Assembly: GCA_018644665.1 (NCBI GenBank)
Contig: JABGQA010000058.1
Location: 388,810-452,809 of the forward strand
DNA length: 64,000 bases
Direction: 5' to 3'
Origin: Candidatus Poribacteria bacterium
GTDB lineage: Bacteria; Poribacteria; WGA-4E; GCA-2687025
The position numbers were made by a program, and so were the translations under genes. The notes beneath the pieces were generated by a model. It worked only from the letters and a program-made list of their open reading frames with translations. It ran no database searches and was not told where the DNA came from. Below are positions 41,795 through 49,832 of the stretch, in pieces; positions within the stretch are counted from its first letter, which is position 1; every line of letters starts with the position of its first letter.

Positions 41795-44700
41795 GTGTTG
41801 CCCCGCTCAGCAAGGGGACGATTCGCCCGCTTCGCTCGGATGGCCTGTGTTGCGCTGATAGCCATCGCCATCTGCGCCCGCGCGACGGAGCAGCGCATCA
41901 GCTTCGGCCGCGATGTCCGCCCCATCCTCTCGGACAAGTGCTACGCGTGCCACGGCCCGGACGAAGCGCAGCGCCAGGCAGGACTGCGTCTCGACACAAA
42001 GGAGGGCGCGCTGACCGACCCAAGCGGAATGCCCGTCATCGTGCCCGGCAAGCCGGACGAGAGCGAGGTCGTCGAGCACATCACTGCCGAGGACCCCGAC
42101 CACCGAATGCCGCCGCCGGACGCCAATCGGCAGTTGACTCCCGAAGAGATCGAGACGCTCGTTGAGTGGATCAGGCAGGGAGCGGAGTGGGAAGACCACT
42201 GGGCGTACAGCGCGCCGGAGCGGGCGGAGAAGCCGGTCACGTCCGACGGCGCATGGGCCAACGATATCGACCGGTTCGTCCTGTCGCGTCTGGCCGTCGA
42301 GGGGATCGAACCGGCGCCCGAGGCCGACAGGCCGACGCTGATCCGGCGCCTCACGTTCGACCTCACCGGCCTGCCGCCGACCCCCGCCGAGGTGGACGCA
42401 TTCGTCGCAGACGCCTCGCCGGAAGCCTACGAGAGGGTAGTCGACCGCCTGTTGGGGTCACCCCGCTACGGCGAGCGCATGGCGACACATTGGCTCGACC
42501 TCGTGCGTTACGCCGATACCTCCGGCTACCACTCCGACGAGGAGGTCAGCGTCTGGCCGTACCGCGATTACGTGATTCGCGCCTTCAACGGGAACATGCC
42601 CTACGACCGCTTCACGCGGGAGAATCTGGCGGGCGACCTGCTCCCGAATGCAACACGCGACCAGAAGGTCGCCTCGGCATTTAACCGCCTGAACCAGACG
42701 ACCGCCGAGGGCGGCGCCCAGGCGAAGGAATACCACGCAATCTACGCCGCCGACCGAGTGCGCGCGACATCCACCGTGTGGCTCGGCGCGACGATGCAGT
42801 GCGCCCAGTGCCACGATCACAAGTTCGATCCATTCACGACGAAGGACTTCTACAGCTTCGCGGCGTTCTTCGCCGATGTGGAGGAACGCGGCGTGTACCG
42901 CGGAGGCAGCAAGTGGGAACCCGTCGTTATGCTGCCGACCGATGAACAACAGCGGCGCCTGGACGCGGTCGACCACGAGCTTTCTCGCCTACGGGAGATG
43001 TACGAAGCCCCGCGACCCGGACTGGACGCCGACAGACGCGCGTGGGAAGCCGGGCTGCTAGGCCGGTTGGACTCCGCCGAATCCGCCGAGTACGTATGGG
43101 TCGACGACCAGGCCGCAGGCGCTCCGGCAGACGAGGACGGCGGCGGGTCCGGGCCGGAGCCGCTGAGCGGGGCATCCTCGGTGCGCCTGACGACCGAGGA
43201 AGACGCCATCGTACAGCACGTCGCGCGCGGTATGGCGCGTCCGCTGGCACTGGCCGAAGGCGACACCCTCTTCGCCCACGTTTGGGTTGACCCGGAGAAC
43301 GCGCCGTCCGCCGTCATGCTGCAGTGGAACGACGGGAGTTGGGAGCATCGGGCCTTTTGGGGCGAGGACACGATCGAATACGGGGACATCGGAGCCGACG
43401 GTCCGGCGCACAAGCCGATGGGGCCACTGCCGACCGCCGGCGAGTGGGTCAAGCTCGAAGTAGACTCCGCCGCGGTAGGCCTTGAACCGGGCAAGCCGGT
43501 CCGGCAGATGTCGTTCACGCAGTTCGGCGGATCGGCGTATTGGGACAAGGCGGGCGTCGACACGACCGTCGCGGGCGTTGCCGCCAACGAGCACCCCGCC
43601 GACATCCTGGCGGGCCTGCGCGTACCCGAGATCGTGCGCACCGGCGACAGGCAGTCGGCCATCGTTGGACACTACCGAACGCTGACGCCGAAGCTCGCGC
43701 TGATACGCGACGAGATGACCACGTGGCTCCAGAAGCGCGCCGCGGCCGAGAAGGAGGTCGCGTACTGCGTCACGACAGTGTCCAGGCAGCCGCGACCCGT
43801 GCGCGTGTTGCCGCGCGGAAACTGGATGGACGACTCGGGCGAGATGGTCTATCCCAACACGCCGGAGTTCCTGCCACAGCTCAAGTCGGACCCGTTGCGT
43901 AGGCCGACGCGACTCGACCTCGCGAACTGGTTGATCTCACGTGAGAACCCGCTGACGGCGCGGGCGTTCGTGAATCGCTTCTGGGCGATCTTCTTCGGCG
44001 CGGGCGTCGCGCGAGTGATGGACGACCTGGGATCGCAGGGCGCGCGGCCCGACCATCCGGAGTTGCTCGACTGGCTGGCGGTGGAGTTCATGGACAGCGG
44101 CTGGAACGTCAAGCACATCACTCGGCTCATGGTCACATCGAGCGCGTACCGGCAATCCTCGAAGCCGACGCCCGCCCTGCTCGAGCGCGATCCGTATAAC
44201 CACCTGATCGCCCGCCAGTCTCGCCGCAGACTCGACGCGGAGATGATCCGAGACAACGCGCTGGCCCTGGCAGGCCTGCTGGTCGATGACATCGGCGGCC
44301 CGAGCGTCCGGCCGTACCAGCCGGCCGGGTACTACGCCCATCTGAACTTCCCCAAGCGCGTGTACATGCACGACTCGGGTGAGTCTCAGTACCGACGCGG
44401 TCTGTATACACACCGACAGCGCACCTTCCCACACCCGAGTCTGATGGCGTTCGACGCGCCGAGCCGGCAGGAATGCGCCGCCGAGCGGCCGATGTCCAAC
44501 ACGCCGACACAAGCGCTGACGCTGCTGAACGACCCCAGCTTTGTCGAGGCGGCCATAGCGTTCGCCGCGCGTATCGTCCGGGAAGGGAGCGAATCCCCGG
44601 CGGAGCGCATCACGTGGGCGTATCGTCACGCGCTGGCGCGCGCCCCGGCTGCCGATGAGCTGGAGGTCGTGACCGCGCTGTACGAGAGCCATGCGGGCCA

Positions 44701-44848
44701 ATACGCCACCGACGCGGAGGCCGCCGACGGCCTCATTCACGCTGGCGAAACGCCGCCCCCCGACGACATCGCCCCTGCGGAACTGGCCGCTTGGACCTCC
44801 GTGGCGCGTGTAATGCTGAACCTGCACGAGGGCGTCACGCTCTACTAG
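41795..44848 (+). CDS. Planctomycete-type cytochrome (PSCyt1-PSCyt2/DUF1549-DUF1553) protein
   Basis: 1017 residues, starting at the GTG at 41795 with TAGGAGG upstream and a signal peptide (to about residue 30). A PSCyt1 domain (PF07635) carries one haem site at residues 49-53 (CYACH) with the PGKPDESEVVEHI and DHRMPPP segments. The DUF1549 domain (about 150-360) contains LTGLPPTPAEVDAFV and HWLDLVRYADTSGYHSDEE, a second haem-like CAQCHDHKFDPFT and the PSD1/DUF1553 end (RLDLANWLISRENPLTARAFVNRFW, here cited as separate short parts; SNTPTQALTLLND). It pairs with DUF1501 next to it. Thought to act in polysaccharide breakdown coupled to electron transfer. Confidence 0.92.
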   Translation: MLPRSARGRFARFARMACVALIAIAICARATEQRISFGRDVRPILSDKCYACHGPDEAQRQAGLRLDTKEGALTDPSGMPVIVPGKPDESEVVEHITAEDPDHRMPPPDANRQLTPEEIETLVEWIRQGAEWEDHWAYSAPERAEKPVTSDGAWANDIDRFVLSRLAVEGIEPAPEADRPTLIRRLTFDLTGLPPTPAEVDAFVADASPEAYERVVDRLLGSPRYGERMATHWLDLVRYADTSGYHSDEEVSVWPYRDYVIRAFNGNMPYDRFTRENLAGDLLPNATRDQKVASAFNRLNQTTAEGGAQAKEYHAIYAADRVRATSTVWLGATMQCAQCHDHKFDPFTTKDFYSFAAFFADVEERGVYRGGSKWEPVVMLPTDEQQRRLDAVDHELSRLREMYEAPRPGLDADRRAWEAGLLGRLDSAESAEYVWVDDQAAGAPADEDGGGSGPEPLSGASSVRLTTEEDAIVQHVARGMARPLALAEGDTLFAHVWVDPENAPSAVMLQWNDGSWEHRAFWGEDTIEYGDIGADGPAHKPMGPLPTAGEWVKLEVDSAAVGLEPGKPVRQMSFTQFGGSAYWDKAGVDTTVAGVAANEHPADILAGLRVPEIVRTGDRQSAIVGHYRTLTPKLALIRDEMTTWLQKRAAAEKEVAYCVTTVSRQPRPVRVLPRGNWMDDSGEMVYPNTPEFLPQLKSDPLRRPTRLDLANWLISRENPLTARAFVNRFWAIFFGAGVARVMDDLGSQGARPDHPELLDWLAVEFMDSGWNVKHITRLMVTSSAYRQSSKPTPALLERDPYNHLIARQSRRRLDAEMIRDNALALAGLLVDDIGGPSVRPYQPAGYYAHLNFPKRVYMHDSGESQYRRGLYTHRQRTFPHPSLMAFDAPSRQECAAERPMSNTPTQALTLLNDPSFVEAAIAFAARIVREGSESPAERITWAYRHALARAPAADELEVVTALYESHAGQYATDAEAADGLIHAGETPPPDDIAPAELAAWTSVARVMLNLHEGVTLY

Positions 44849-44877
44849 CAGCGAACGGACGACCCACAGGAGTCCCC

Positions 44878-46311
44878 ATGACCCCAAGGACGGTGAAACA
44901 GCGGCGGCTGGCGAGCGTCACGCGTCGCACTTTTCTGGGCAAAGCCGGCCGCGGCGTCGGTTCGTTGGCTCTTGCATCCATGCTGGATCCGGCGGCGCTG
45001 ATGGCCGCTTCGGACGCTGATGGATGGGGCGGGGTCGCCACGCCGGTCCTCCCGGCGAAGGCCAAGCGCGTTATCCACCTGTGCATGGCGGGCGGCCCCT
45101 CGCACCTGGAGACGCTCGACCACAAGCCGGACCTCGCGGCCCTCGACGGCGAGCCGATGCCCGCGTCGTTCACGCAGGGACAGCCGATCGCGCAGCTGCA
45201 GGGCGCCGAGCTGAAGTGTCTCGCGCCGCAGTACGCGTTCCAGCGGCACGGTGAGTCCGGTCAGGAGATCAGCGACGCGTTCCCACACATCGCCGGCATC
45301 GCGGATGACATCTGCATCGTCCGCTCGCTGCAGACGGAACAGATCAACCACGACCCGGCGCACACGTTCATGAACACGGGCACGGCCATCGCCGGCCGCC
45401 CCAGCATGGGATCGTGGTGGCTGTACGGCCTGGGGAGCGAGGCGGCCGACCTGCCGGGATTCGTCGTTCTCATCTCTTCAGGTGGCGGGCAAGATCAGCC
45501 CATCGCGACGCGGCAATGGCACAGCGGCTTCCTTCCCGGCGAGTTCCAGGGCGTGCAGCTTCACTCCGCAGGCGATCCGGTGCACTACGTGAACAGTCCT
45601 CAGGGCGTGGGGGTGGACCGGCAGCGTGATGTCGTCGATGCGGTGCGACGCCTCGACGGCATGCGTGGCGCAGCAGTCGACGACCCCGCAGTGAACGCGC
45701 GCGTGCGACAGTACGAGATGGCGTTCCGCATGCAGACAAGCGTCCCCGACCTGGTGGACATGTCCGACGAACCCGAACACATCTTGGAGCTGTACGGCGC
45801 GGAGCCGGGCGACGGCTCCTTCGCCTCCAACTGCCTCTTCGCCCGGCGTCTCGCGGAGCGCGGCGTCCGGTTCATCCAGCTCTACCATCGCGGCTGGGAT
45901 CACCACGGGAACATCAAGAAGGGCATCGAGGACACGTCCGCGCTCGTGGACCAGGCGTCGGCGGCGCTTGTGACGGACCTGAAGCAGCGCGGCATGCTCG
46001 ACGATACGCTCATCATCTGGGGCGGTGAGTTCGGGCGGACGCCGATGGCACAGGGCTCGGGGCGCGACCACCACATACGCGGGTTCTCGATGTGGATGGC
46101 CGGCGGCGGAATCAAGGGAGGCGTGACGTACGGCTCCACTGATGAACTCGGCTACTACGCCGTCGAGAACATAGTCCACGTGCACGACCTACACGCGACG
46201 ATGCTCCACCTGTTCGGCGTGGATCACACGAAGCTCACGTACCGGTTCCAGGGGCGCGATTTCCGGCTGACCGACGTGCACGGCCACGTCGTCCAACCGA
46301 TTCTCGCGTAG
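44878..46311 (+). CDS. DUF1501 protein with twin-arginine signal
   Basis: 477 residues, starting at the ATG at 44878 with CAGGAG upstream. The N-terminus has a Tat motif (TRRTFLGKAGRG) and a hydrophobic segment to about residue 40. The DUF1501 (alkaline-phosphatase-superfamily-like) body includes HLCMAGGPSHLETLDHKP, INHDPAHTFMNTG, GRPSMGSWWLYGLG, YHRGWDHHGNIKKG and IIWGGEFGRTPMAQGSGRDHH, which supply metal-site Asp/His residues. It follows the PSCyt gene by 29 bases, the usual arrangement of this partnership in planctomycete-type genomes. Probably periplasmic and sulfatase-like in fold; substrate unknown. Confidence 0.92.
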   Translation: MTPRTVKQRRLASVTRRTFLGKAGRGVGSLALASMLDPAALMAASDADGWGGVATPVLPAKAKRVIHLCMAGGPSHLETLDHKPDLAALDGEPMPASFTQGQPIAQLQGAELKCLAPQYAFQRHGESGQEISDAFPHIAGIADDICIVRSLQTEQINHDPAHTFMNTGTAIAGRPSMGSWWLYGLGSEAADLPGFVVLISSGGGQDQPIATRQWHSGFLPGEFQGVQLHSAGDPVHYVNSPQGVGVDRQRDVVDAVRRLDGMRGAAVDDPAVNARVRQYEMAFRMQTSVPDLVDMSDEPEHILELYGAEPGDGSFASNCLFARRLAERGVRFIQLYHRGWDHHGNIKKGIEDTSALVDQASAALVTDLKQRGMLDDTLIIWGGEFGRTPMAQGSGRDHHIRGFSMWMAGGGIKGGVTYGSTDELGYYAVENIVHVHDLHATMLHLFGVDHTKLTYRFQGRDFRLTDVHGHVVQPILA

Positions 46312-46327
46312 TCGTCGGAGGACGCCC

Positions 46328-48100
46328 GTGGCCGATGGGTTCTTCAGCATGTGGGACGACGTAACTCGCCTGGCGACGGATCATCGCGCCGCGCGAGACG
46401 GCATCACGCACCGGCACGTGGTCGACCCGCCACGGCCGCGGCCCGGCGAGGAGATCCGCCTCACGCTGGAGACGTCGTCGGCCCAACTTGTCGACGCCGC
46501 TCGGTGCCTGTACACCACGGACGGGTCGGACCCAGACGCTGCGAGCGCGACGACGTTCGACCTGTCCACTTACGGGGTGGAATGGGACGGCGTCCTGTGG
46601 CAGTACGTCCGCCGGTGGCAAGGGTCCATTCCGCCGCAGCCCGCCGGCACGATGGTGCGCTACACTCTTGCCGCGCGCATGGCTGCGGACGGCGAGTGGG
46701 TAGCCGCCCGCGGGCGCAACGCGTCCGAGCAACCGTCGACTGACCACGCGCTGTGGATCGACGACGATGCCGCGCCGGAATGGGCGCGCGCGGCAATCCT
46801 GTACCAGGTGTTCGTCGACCGCTTCTCGCCCTCGCCCGACAAACGGTGGCGACGCCCCAAGGCCCTCGACGGCTTCTACGGCGGCACGATCAACGGCGTG
46901 ACGTCCCGTCTCGACCACATCGCCTCACTCGGGTGCGATGTCGTCTGGCTGTCGCCCATCTTCGCCAGCCCCACCCACCACGGATACGACACGACCGACC
47001 TGTACACGGTGGAGCCGCGCCTCGGCACGAACGACGACTTCATGGCCCTCATTGACGCGGCGCACTCCCGCGGGATGCGGATACTGCTGGATCTCGTGCC
47101 GAACCACTGGTCGAACCAACACCCGACGTTTCAGCACGCTCAGCGGCACGCCGACAGCCCATATCGCGATTGGTACCTGTGGCGCGATTGGCCCGACGAC
47201 TACGAGACCTTCTGGGTCGTCAAGGAGATGCCGAAGCTCAACCTGGCGCGGAAGAGCCCCGCGCGCGAGCACCTCCTGGAGGCGGCCGAGCACTGGCTAC
47301 GCCTTGGAGTGGATGGCTATCGCATCGACCACGCGCAGGGGCCGCCGCCGGACATGTACGCGGATCTGCGGCGCCGCTGCCGCGCCGTGAAGCCGGACTG
47401 CTGGCTCTTCGGCGAGGTCGTCGAGGGGGCCGACTACCAACGCGGCTTCGCCTCCGCGCTCGACGGGAACCTGGACTTCCTCCTGTGTTGGACGCTTAGG
47501 CGCGCCTTCGGCTCCGACGCGTGTGGCGTCGAAGAGGTCGCGGGATTGCTCGCGGCGCACGACGACTACTTCGGGGCCGAGTTCACGCGTCCGTCGTTCC
47601 TGGACAACCACGACATGGAGCGTTTCCTCTACCACGTGGGCGGCGATGCGCGCGCCCTCAAGATAGCGACGCTGCTGCTCTACACCCTCCCCGGGCCGCC
47701 CGTGCTCTACTACGGCACGGAAGTCGGGCTGTCGCAGCGTTCCCCGGGCGGCTTCGAGCCGTCACGCGAACCCATGCTGTGGGGGAGACGCCAGGATGGC
47801 GACCTACGGAGCTATTTCCGGCGGCTTGGCGAGTTGCGGCGCGAATACGCGCTCCACACCGGCGCGCGGGGATTGGCGGCGCTAGATGCGGACGTCGGCG
47901 TGCTCGCCTACTTCCGGGATGTCCACGGGAAGCGAGCGCTCGTAGCGCTGAACAACGGCGCGCGCGCCCGTAGCGTATCGGTGGACGCGTCGGAGATGTC
48001 CGACGGCGCTTGCGACCGGTTGGGCGATGCGTCCGTGCGTCGATCGGGCGACGTCCTCACGGTGCGTCTCGGGCCGCGTAGCGGGGCGCTCGTCGTGTGA
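46328..48100 (+). CDS. GH13 alpha-amylase-family glycoside hydrolase
   Basis: 590 residues, starting at the GTG at 46328 with GGAGG directly after the upstream stop. An N-terminal beta domain (about 30-145) resembles the CBM34-like module of neopullulanases. The GH13 barrel follows: region I DLVPNH near 255-260, region II GVDGYRIDHAQ with the nucleophile near 333, region III LFGEVVEG with the acid/base Glu near 362, and region IV FLDNHDME near 425. It cleaves alpha-glucans. There is no signal peptide, so it acts in the cytoplasm on imported oligosaccharides. It is the third gene of the PSCyt-DUF1501-GH13 run. Confidence 0.92.
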   Translation: MADGFFSMWDDVTRLATDHRAARDGITHRHVVDPPRPRPGEEIRLTLETSSAQLVDAARCLYTTDGSDPDAASATTFDLSTYGVEWDGVLWQYVRRWQGSIPPQPAGTMVRYTLAARMAADGEWVAARGRNASEQPSTDHALWIDDDAAPEWARAAILYQVFVDRFSPSPDKRWRRPKALDGFYGGTINGVTSRLDHIASLGCDVVWLSPIFASPTHHGYDTTDLYTVEPRLGTNDDFMALIDAAHSRGMRILLDLVPNHWSNQHPTFQHAQRHADSPYRDWYLWRDWPDDYETFWVVKEMPKLNLARKSPAREHLLEAAEHWLRLGVDGYRIDHAQGPPPDMYADLRRRCRAVKPDCWLFGEVVEGADYQRGFASALDGNLDFLLCWTLRRAFGSDACGVEEVAGLLAAHDDYFGAEFTRPSFLDNHDMERFLYHVGGDARALKIATLLLYTLPGPPVLYYGTEVGLSQRSPGGFEPSREPMLWGRRQDGDLRSYFRRLGELRREYALHTGARGLAALDADVGVLAYFRDVHGKRALVALNNGARARSVSVDASEMSDGACDRLGDASVRRSGDVLTVRLGPRSGALVV

Positions 48101-48132
48101 GCCCGTCGACTGGGCGCCAATGGCCGCCTGAC

Positions 48133-49269
48133 TCAGAACCGATCCCCCGGCCACATGTGCGCGTAGCCGCCAGGGAACAGCACGGCGAGCAACGGGGCCG
48201 CGTCGGGTGGGATGTTGGCATCGCCGGACGCCGCGAGCGCCTGCGGACCGAGATAGCCTGCCATCATCTGCGTGAGTCGCGCTTGCGACATCTCCACACG
48301 GAGAACATCTCCCGGCGGAATCTCGTCTGAAGCACGGACGGCGCCGCGGGACACGCGCAGTGAAGCTACGCCGATGTCTGTGACGAAGGCGAGCGAGCCG
48401 ACCCACTCCGCAAGAGGCGAAGCGCGCAGTCGCCGGCCGAGCAACGGGGTCAGCGTCTCGAAGAGCGGAAGCAGCCGGAGAATCCTGAACATGCCCCCGC
48501 CCGTACGCGGCCACCGAACGCGGACGGCGCGACCGGGCGCCACGAGGAACCGCGAGAGCGCATCGTCGGGGGCGACCGAGTACTCGCAATGGGCCACACC
48601 TGCGGCATGCGCTTCGCCCGCCACCAGAGATGTCAACGGCGCGATCGCCGCCATCGACGCGTAGCCGACCTCGTCCACGACGCACACGCCCTCCTCGAAG
48701 CGAAGCGCCGCGTAGCCGCACGGCTTCCCATCGGTATCCACGAGCACACGGACGGCGGCGTCCTCGTGGAATCCCGTGTCGTTGTCGATGCCTTCGTCGC
48801 GGCCCGCGTATGGCCAGGCAGCCGGATCGCGCACACGGCTGAGCGTGCGATGTCGCGCCACGCCGCTGTGCATGCGGCATATGGCCGGCCGGTGATCGCG
48901 ACGGTACAGCACGCTGCGATACTCCGCCAACGAAGGGCACGCCGACGCAGCGACGCGCAGGGAGTATTCCGGCAGAGCGCACGCATACGCCCAGCGCTCA
49001 TAGAAGTCGCCGATGCCGAACAGGCCCGCGAGATCGTACCCCTGCCGGATCATGTGCCGTGTCGACTGTTCTATGATGCGGCGCGCGAAGCCGCGCCCAC
49101 GGTGCTCCGGCCGCGTCTCGACCCACGCGAGCCCACCGGCCTGTATTGGCACGTCGCCGATACGGACCTGCATCGGGATCACGAGCAACGAACTGACGGC
49201 CTCACCGGCCAGCTCCAGTTCGATGCGCGCGACCCCGTCGGCATCGGTGTGCGTGCTGAGTGTGGGCAT
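48133..49269 (-). CDS. Eis-like GNAT acetyltransferase
   Basis: A 378-residue protein of the Eis/enhanced-intracellular-survival-like type: an N-terminal GNAT domain (GGLAWVETRPEHRGRGFARRI carries the acetyl-CoA motif, with FGIGDFYERWAYACALPEY after it), a second GNAT-like fold (about 130-260, DTDGKPCGYAALRFEEGV) and a C-terminal SCP2-like domain (VSRGAVRASDEIPPGDVLRVEMSQARLTQMMAGYLG, in parts). Known members acetylate amines on aminoglycosides or proteins. It converges with the GH13 gene. A terminator hairpin separates it from the selenoprotein upstream. Confidence 0.85.
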   Translation of the reverse strand: MPTLSTHTDADGVARIELELAGEAVSSLLVIPMQVRIGDVPIQAGGLAWVETRPEHRGRGFARRIIEQSTRHMIRQGYDLAGLFGIGDFYERWAYACALPEYSLRVAASACPSLAEYRSVLYRRDHRPAICRMHSGVARHRTLSRVRDPAAWPYAGRDEGIDNDTGFHEDAAVRVLVDTDGKPCGYAALRFEEGVCVVDEVGYASMAAIAPLTSLVAGEAHAAGVAHCEYSVAPDDALSRFLVAPGRAVRVRWPRTGGGMFRILRLLPLFETLTPLLGRRLRASPLAEWVGSLAFVTDIGVASLRVSRGAVRASDEIPPGDVLRVEMSQARLTQMMAGYLGPQALAASGDANIPPDAAPLLAVLFPGGYAHMWPGDRF

Positions 49270-49297
49270 GCGGAGCGCTTGATGTCCCTGTAGCCAA

Positions 49298-49326
49298 GAC
49301 GCCCCGCCAGAAGTCGGCGGGGCGTC
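49298..49326 (-). terminator. Terminator hairpin after the selenolipoprotein gene
   Basis: A perfect 11-bp stem GACGCCCCGCC/GGCGGGGCGTC (49298-49308 with 49316-49326) with a 7-base loop lies 41 bases after the stop at 49368 and reads into TTGGCT on the minus strand. Confidence 0.65.
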
Positions 49327-49367
49327 GGGAGAGGCGCTACATCGTGTGCAACGCGCCTGGGTTAAGG

Positions 49368-49730
49368 TCAGTCGGCGACGGCGGCCTCGAACTGGCCCGG
49401 CGTGCCGTTCATACCGGGGGCGCCGTTAACGAGGCCAACCAGGTCATCGGGGCTGACGACTGCGGGGTCGTATTCGATGGTGGCCGCTCCGCCGGCGAGG
49501 TCGATCGTCGCCGCCGACACGCCGCTCGCTCCCTCAAGTGCTGACGCAACCTGCGCCGAGCACCCGGTTCAGCGCATCCCCGTGACGCTGAGCGTCGCGG
49601 AAGCCAGCGTGGTCTGCACTTGCGCCTCGGGTGGCGCCATATCCTGCGCCATCGGCACGGGGGCCTTCGACCCGCAACCGATGACCGCCGCCGCCGCGAT
49701 CGCGGCGATGGGGTACGTCACTCTCTTCAT
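49368..49730 (-). CDS. Heavy-metal-associated-domain selenolipoprotein (Sec54 encoded by in-frame TGA)
   Basis: The frame reads 53 codons from the ATG at 49730, meets TGA at 49571-49569, and continues in frame to a true stop at 49368, giving 120 residues. Residues 1-19 form a lipoprotein signal (AAAVIGC, lipobox V-I-G-C). Residues about 45-110 form a heavy-metal-associated (MerP/CopZ-type) ferredoxin-like fold: LSVTGM-R-U-T-G-CSAQVASALE, then VSAATIDLAGGAATIEYDP and DDLVGLV. The usual GMxCxxC motif becomes GMR-U-TGC, so selenocysteine replaces the first metal-binding cysteine. A SECIS-like hairpin lies at the expected distance. GGAG is about 10 bases upstream. Likely a periplasm-facing metal or redox carrier. 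It is downstream of the molybdo-hydroxylase and has its own candidate promoter. MerP-type selenoproteins have been described in bacteria; this lipid-anchored version may be new. Confidence 0.92.
49538..49563 (-). promoter_or_regulatory. Bacterial SECIS hairpin of the selenolipoprotein gene
   Basis: Counting from the base after TGA, 6-10 (GUGCU) pair with 27-31 (AGCAC), C11 is bulged, and 12-16 (GGCGC) pair with 22-26 (GCGUC, one G-U). The apical loop AGGUU occupies 17-21, 16 bases from the UGA. A bulge below an upper stem and a loop beginning A-G-G-U is close to the E. coli fdhF SECIS. Confidence 0.82.
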
Positions 49731-49790
49731 GCTGAGAAGCTCCAGTGGGTGGACGACGCGTCCTCACGCGGCGCGCCAGCGATCCAGATC

Positions 49791-49820
49791 ACACTACGGC
49801 GCCGAGAAGAGTCCGTGCAA
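49791..49820 (-). promoter_or_regulatory. Candidate promoter of the selenolipoprotein gene
   Basis: On the minus strand TTGCAC (49820-49815), an 18-base spacer and TAGTGT (49796-49791), about 60 bases before the ATG at 49730 and just after the stop of the molybdo-hydroxylase gene. Confidence 0.4.
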
Positions 49821-49832
49821 AGCCAATCGCGG

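Noticed and set aside
49569..49571. TGA as a nonsense mutation making a pseudogene
   Set aside because: The codon is exactly at the metal-cysteine site, downstream coding is intact, a SECIS-like stem follows, and a second gene in the same window shows the same pattern.
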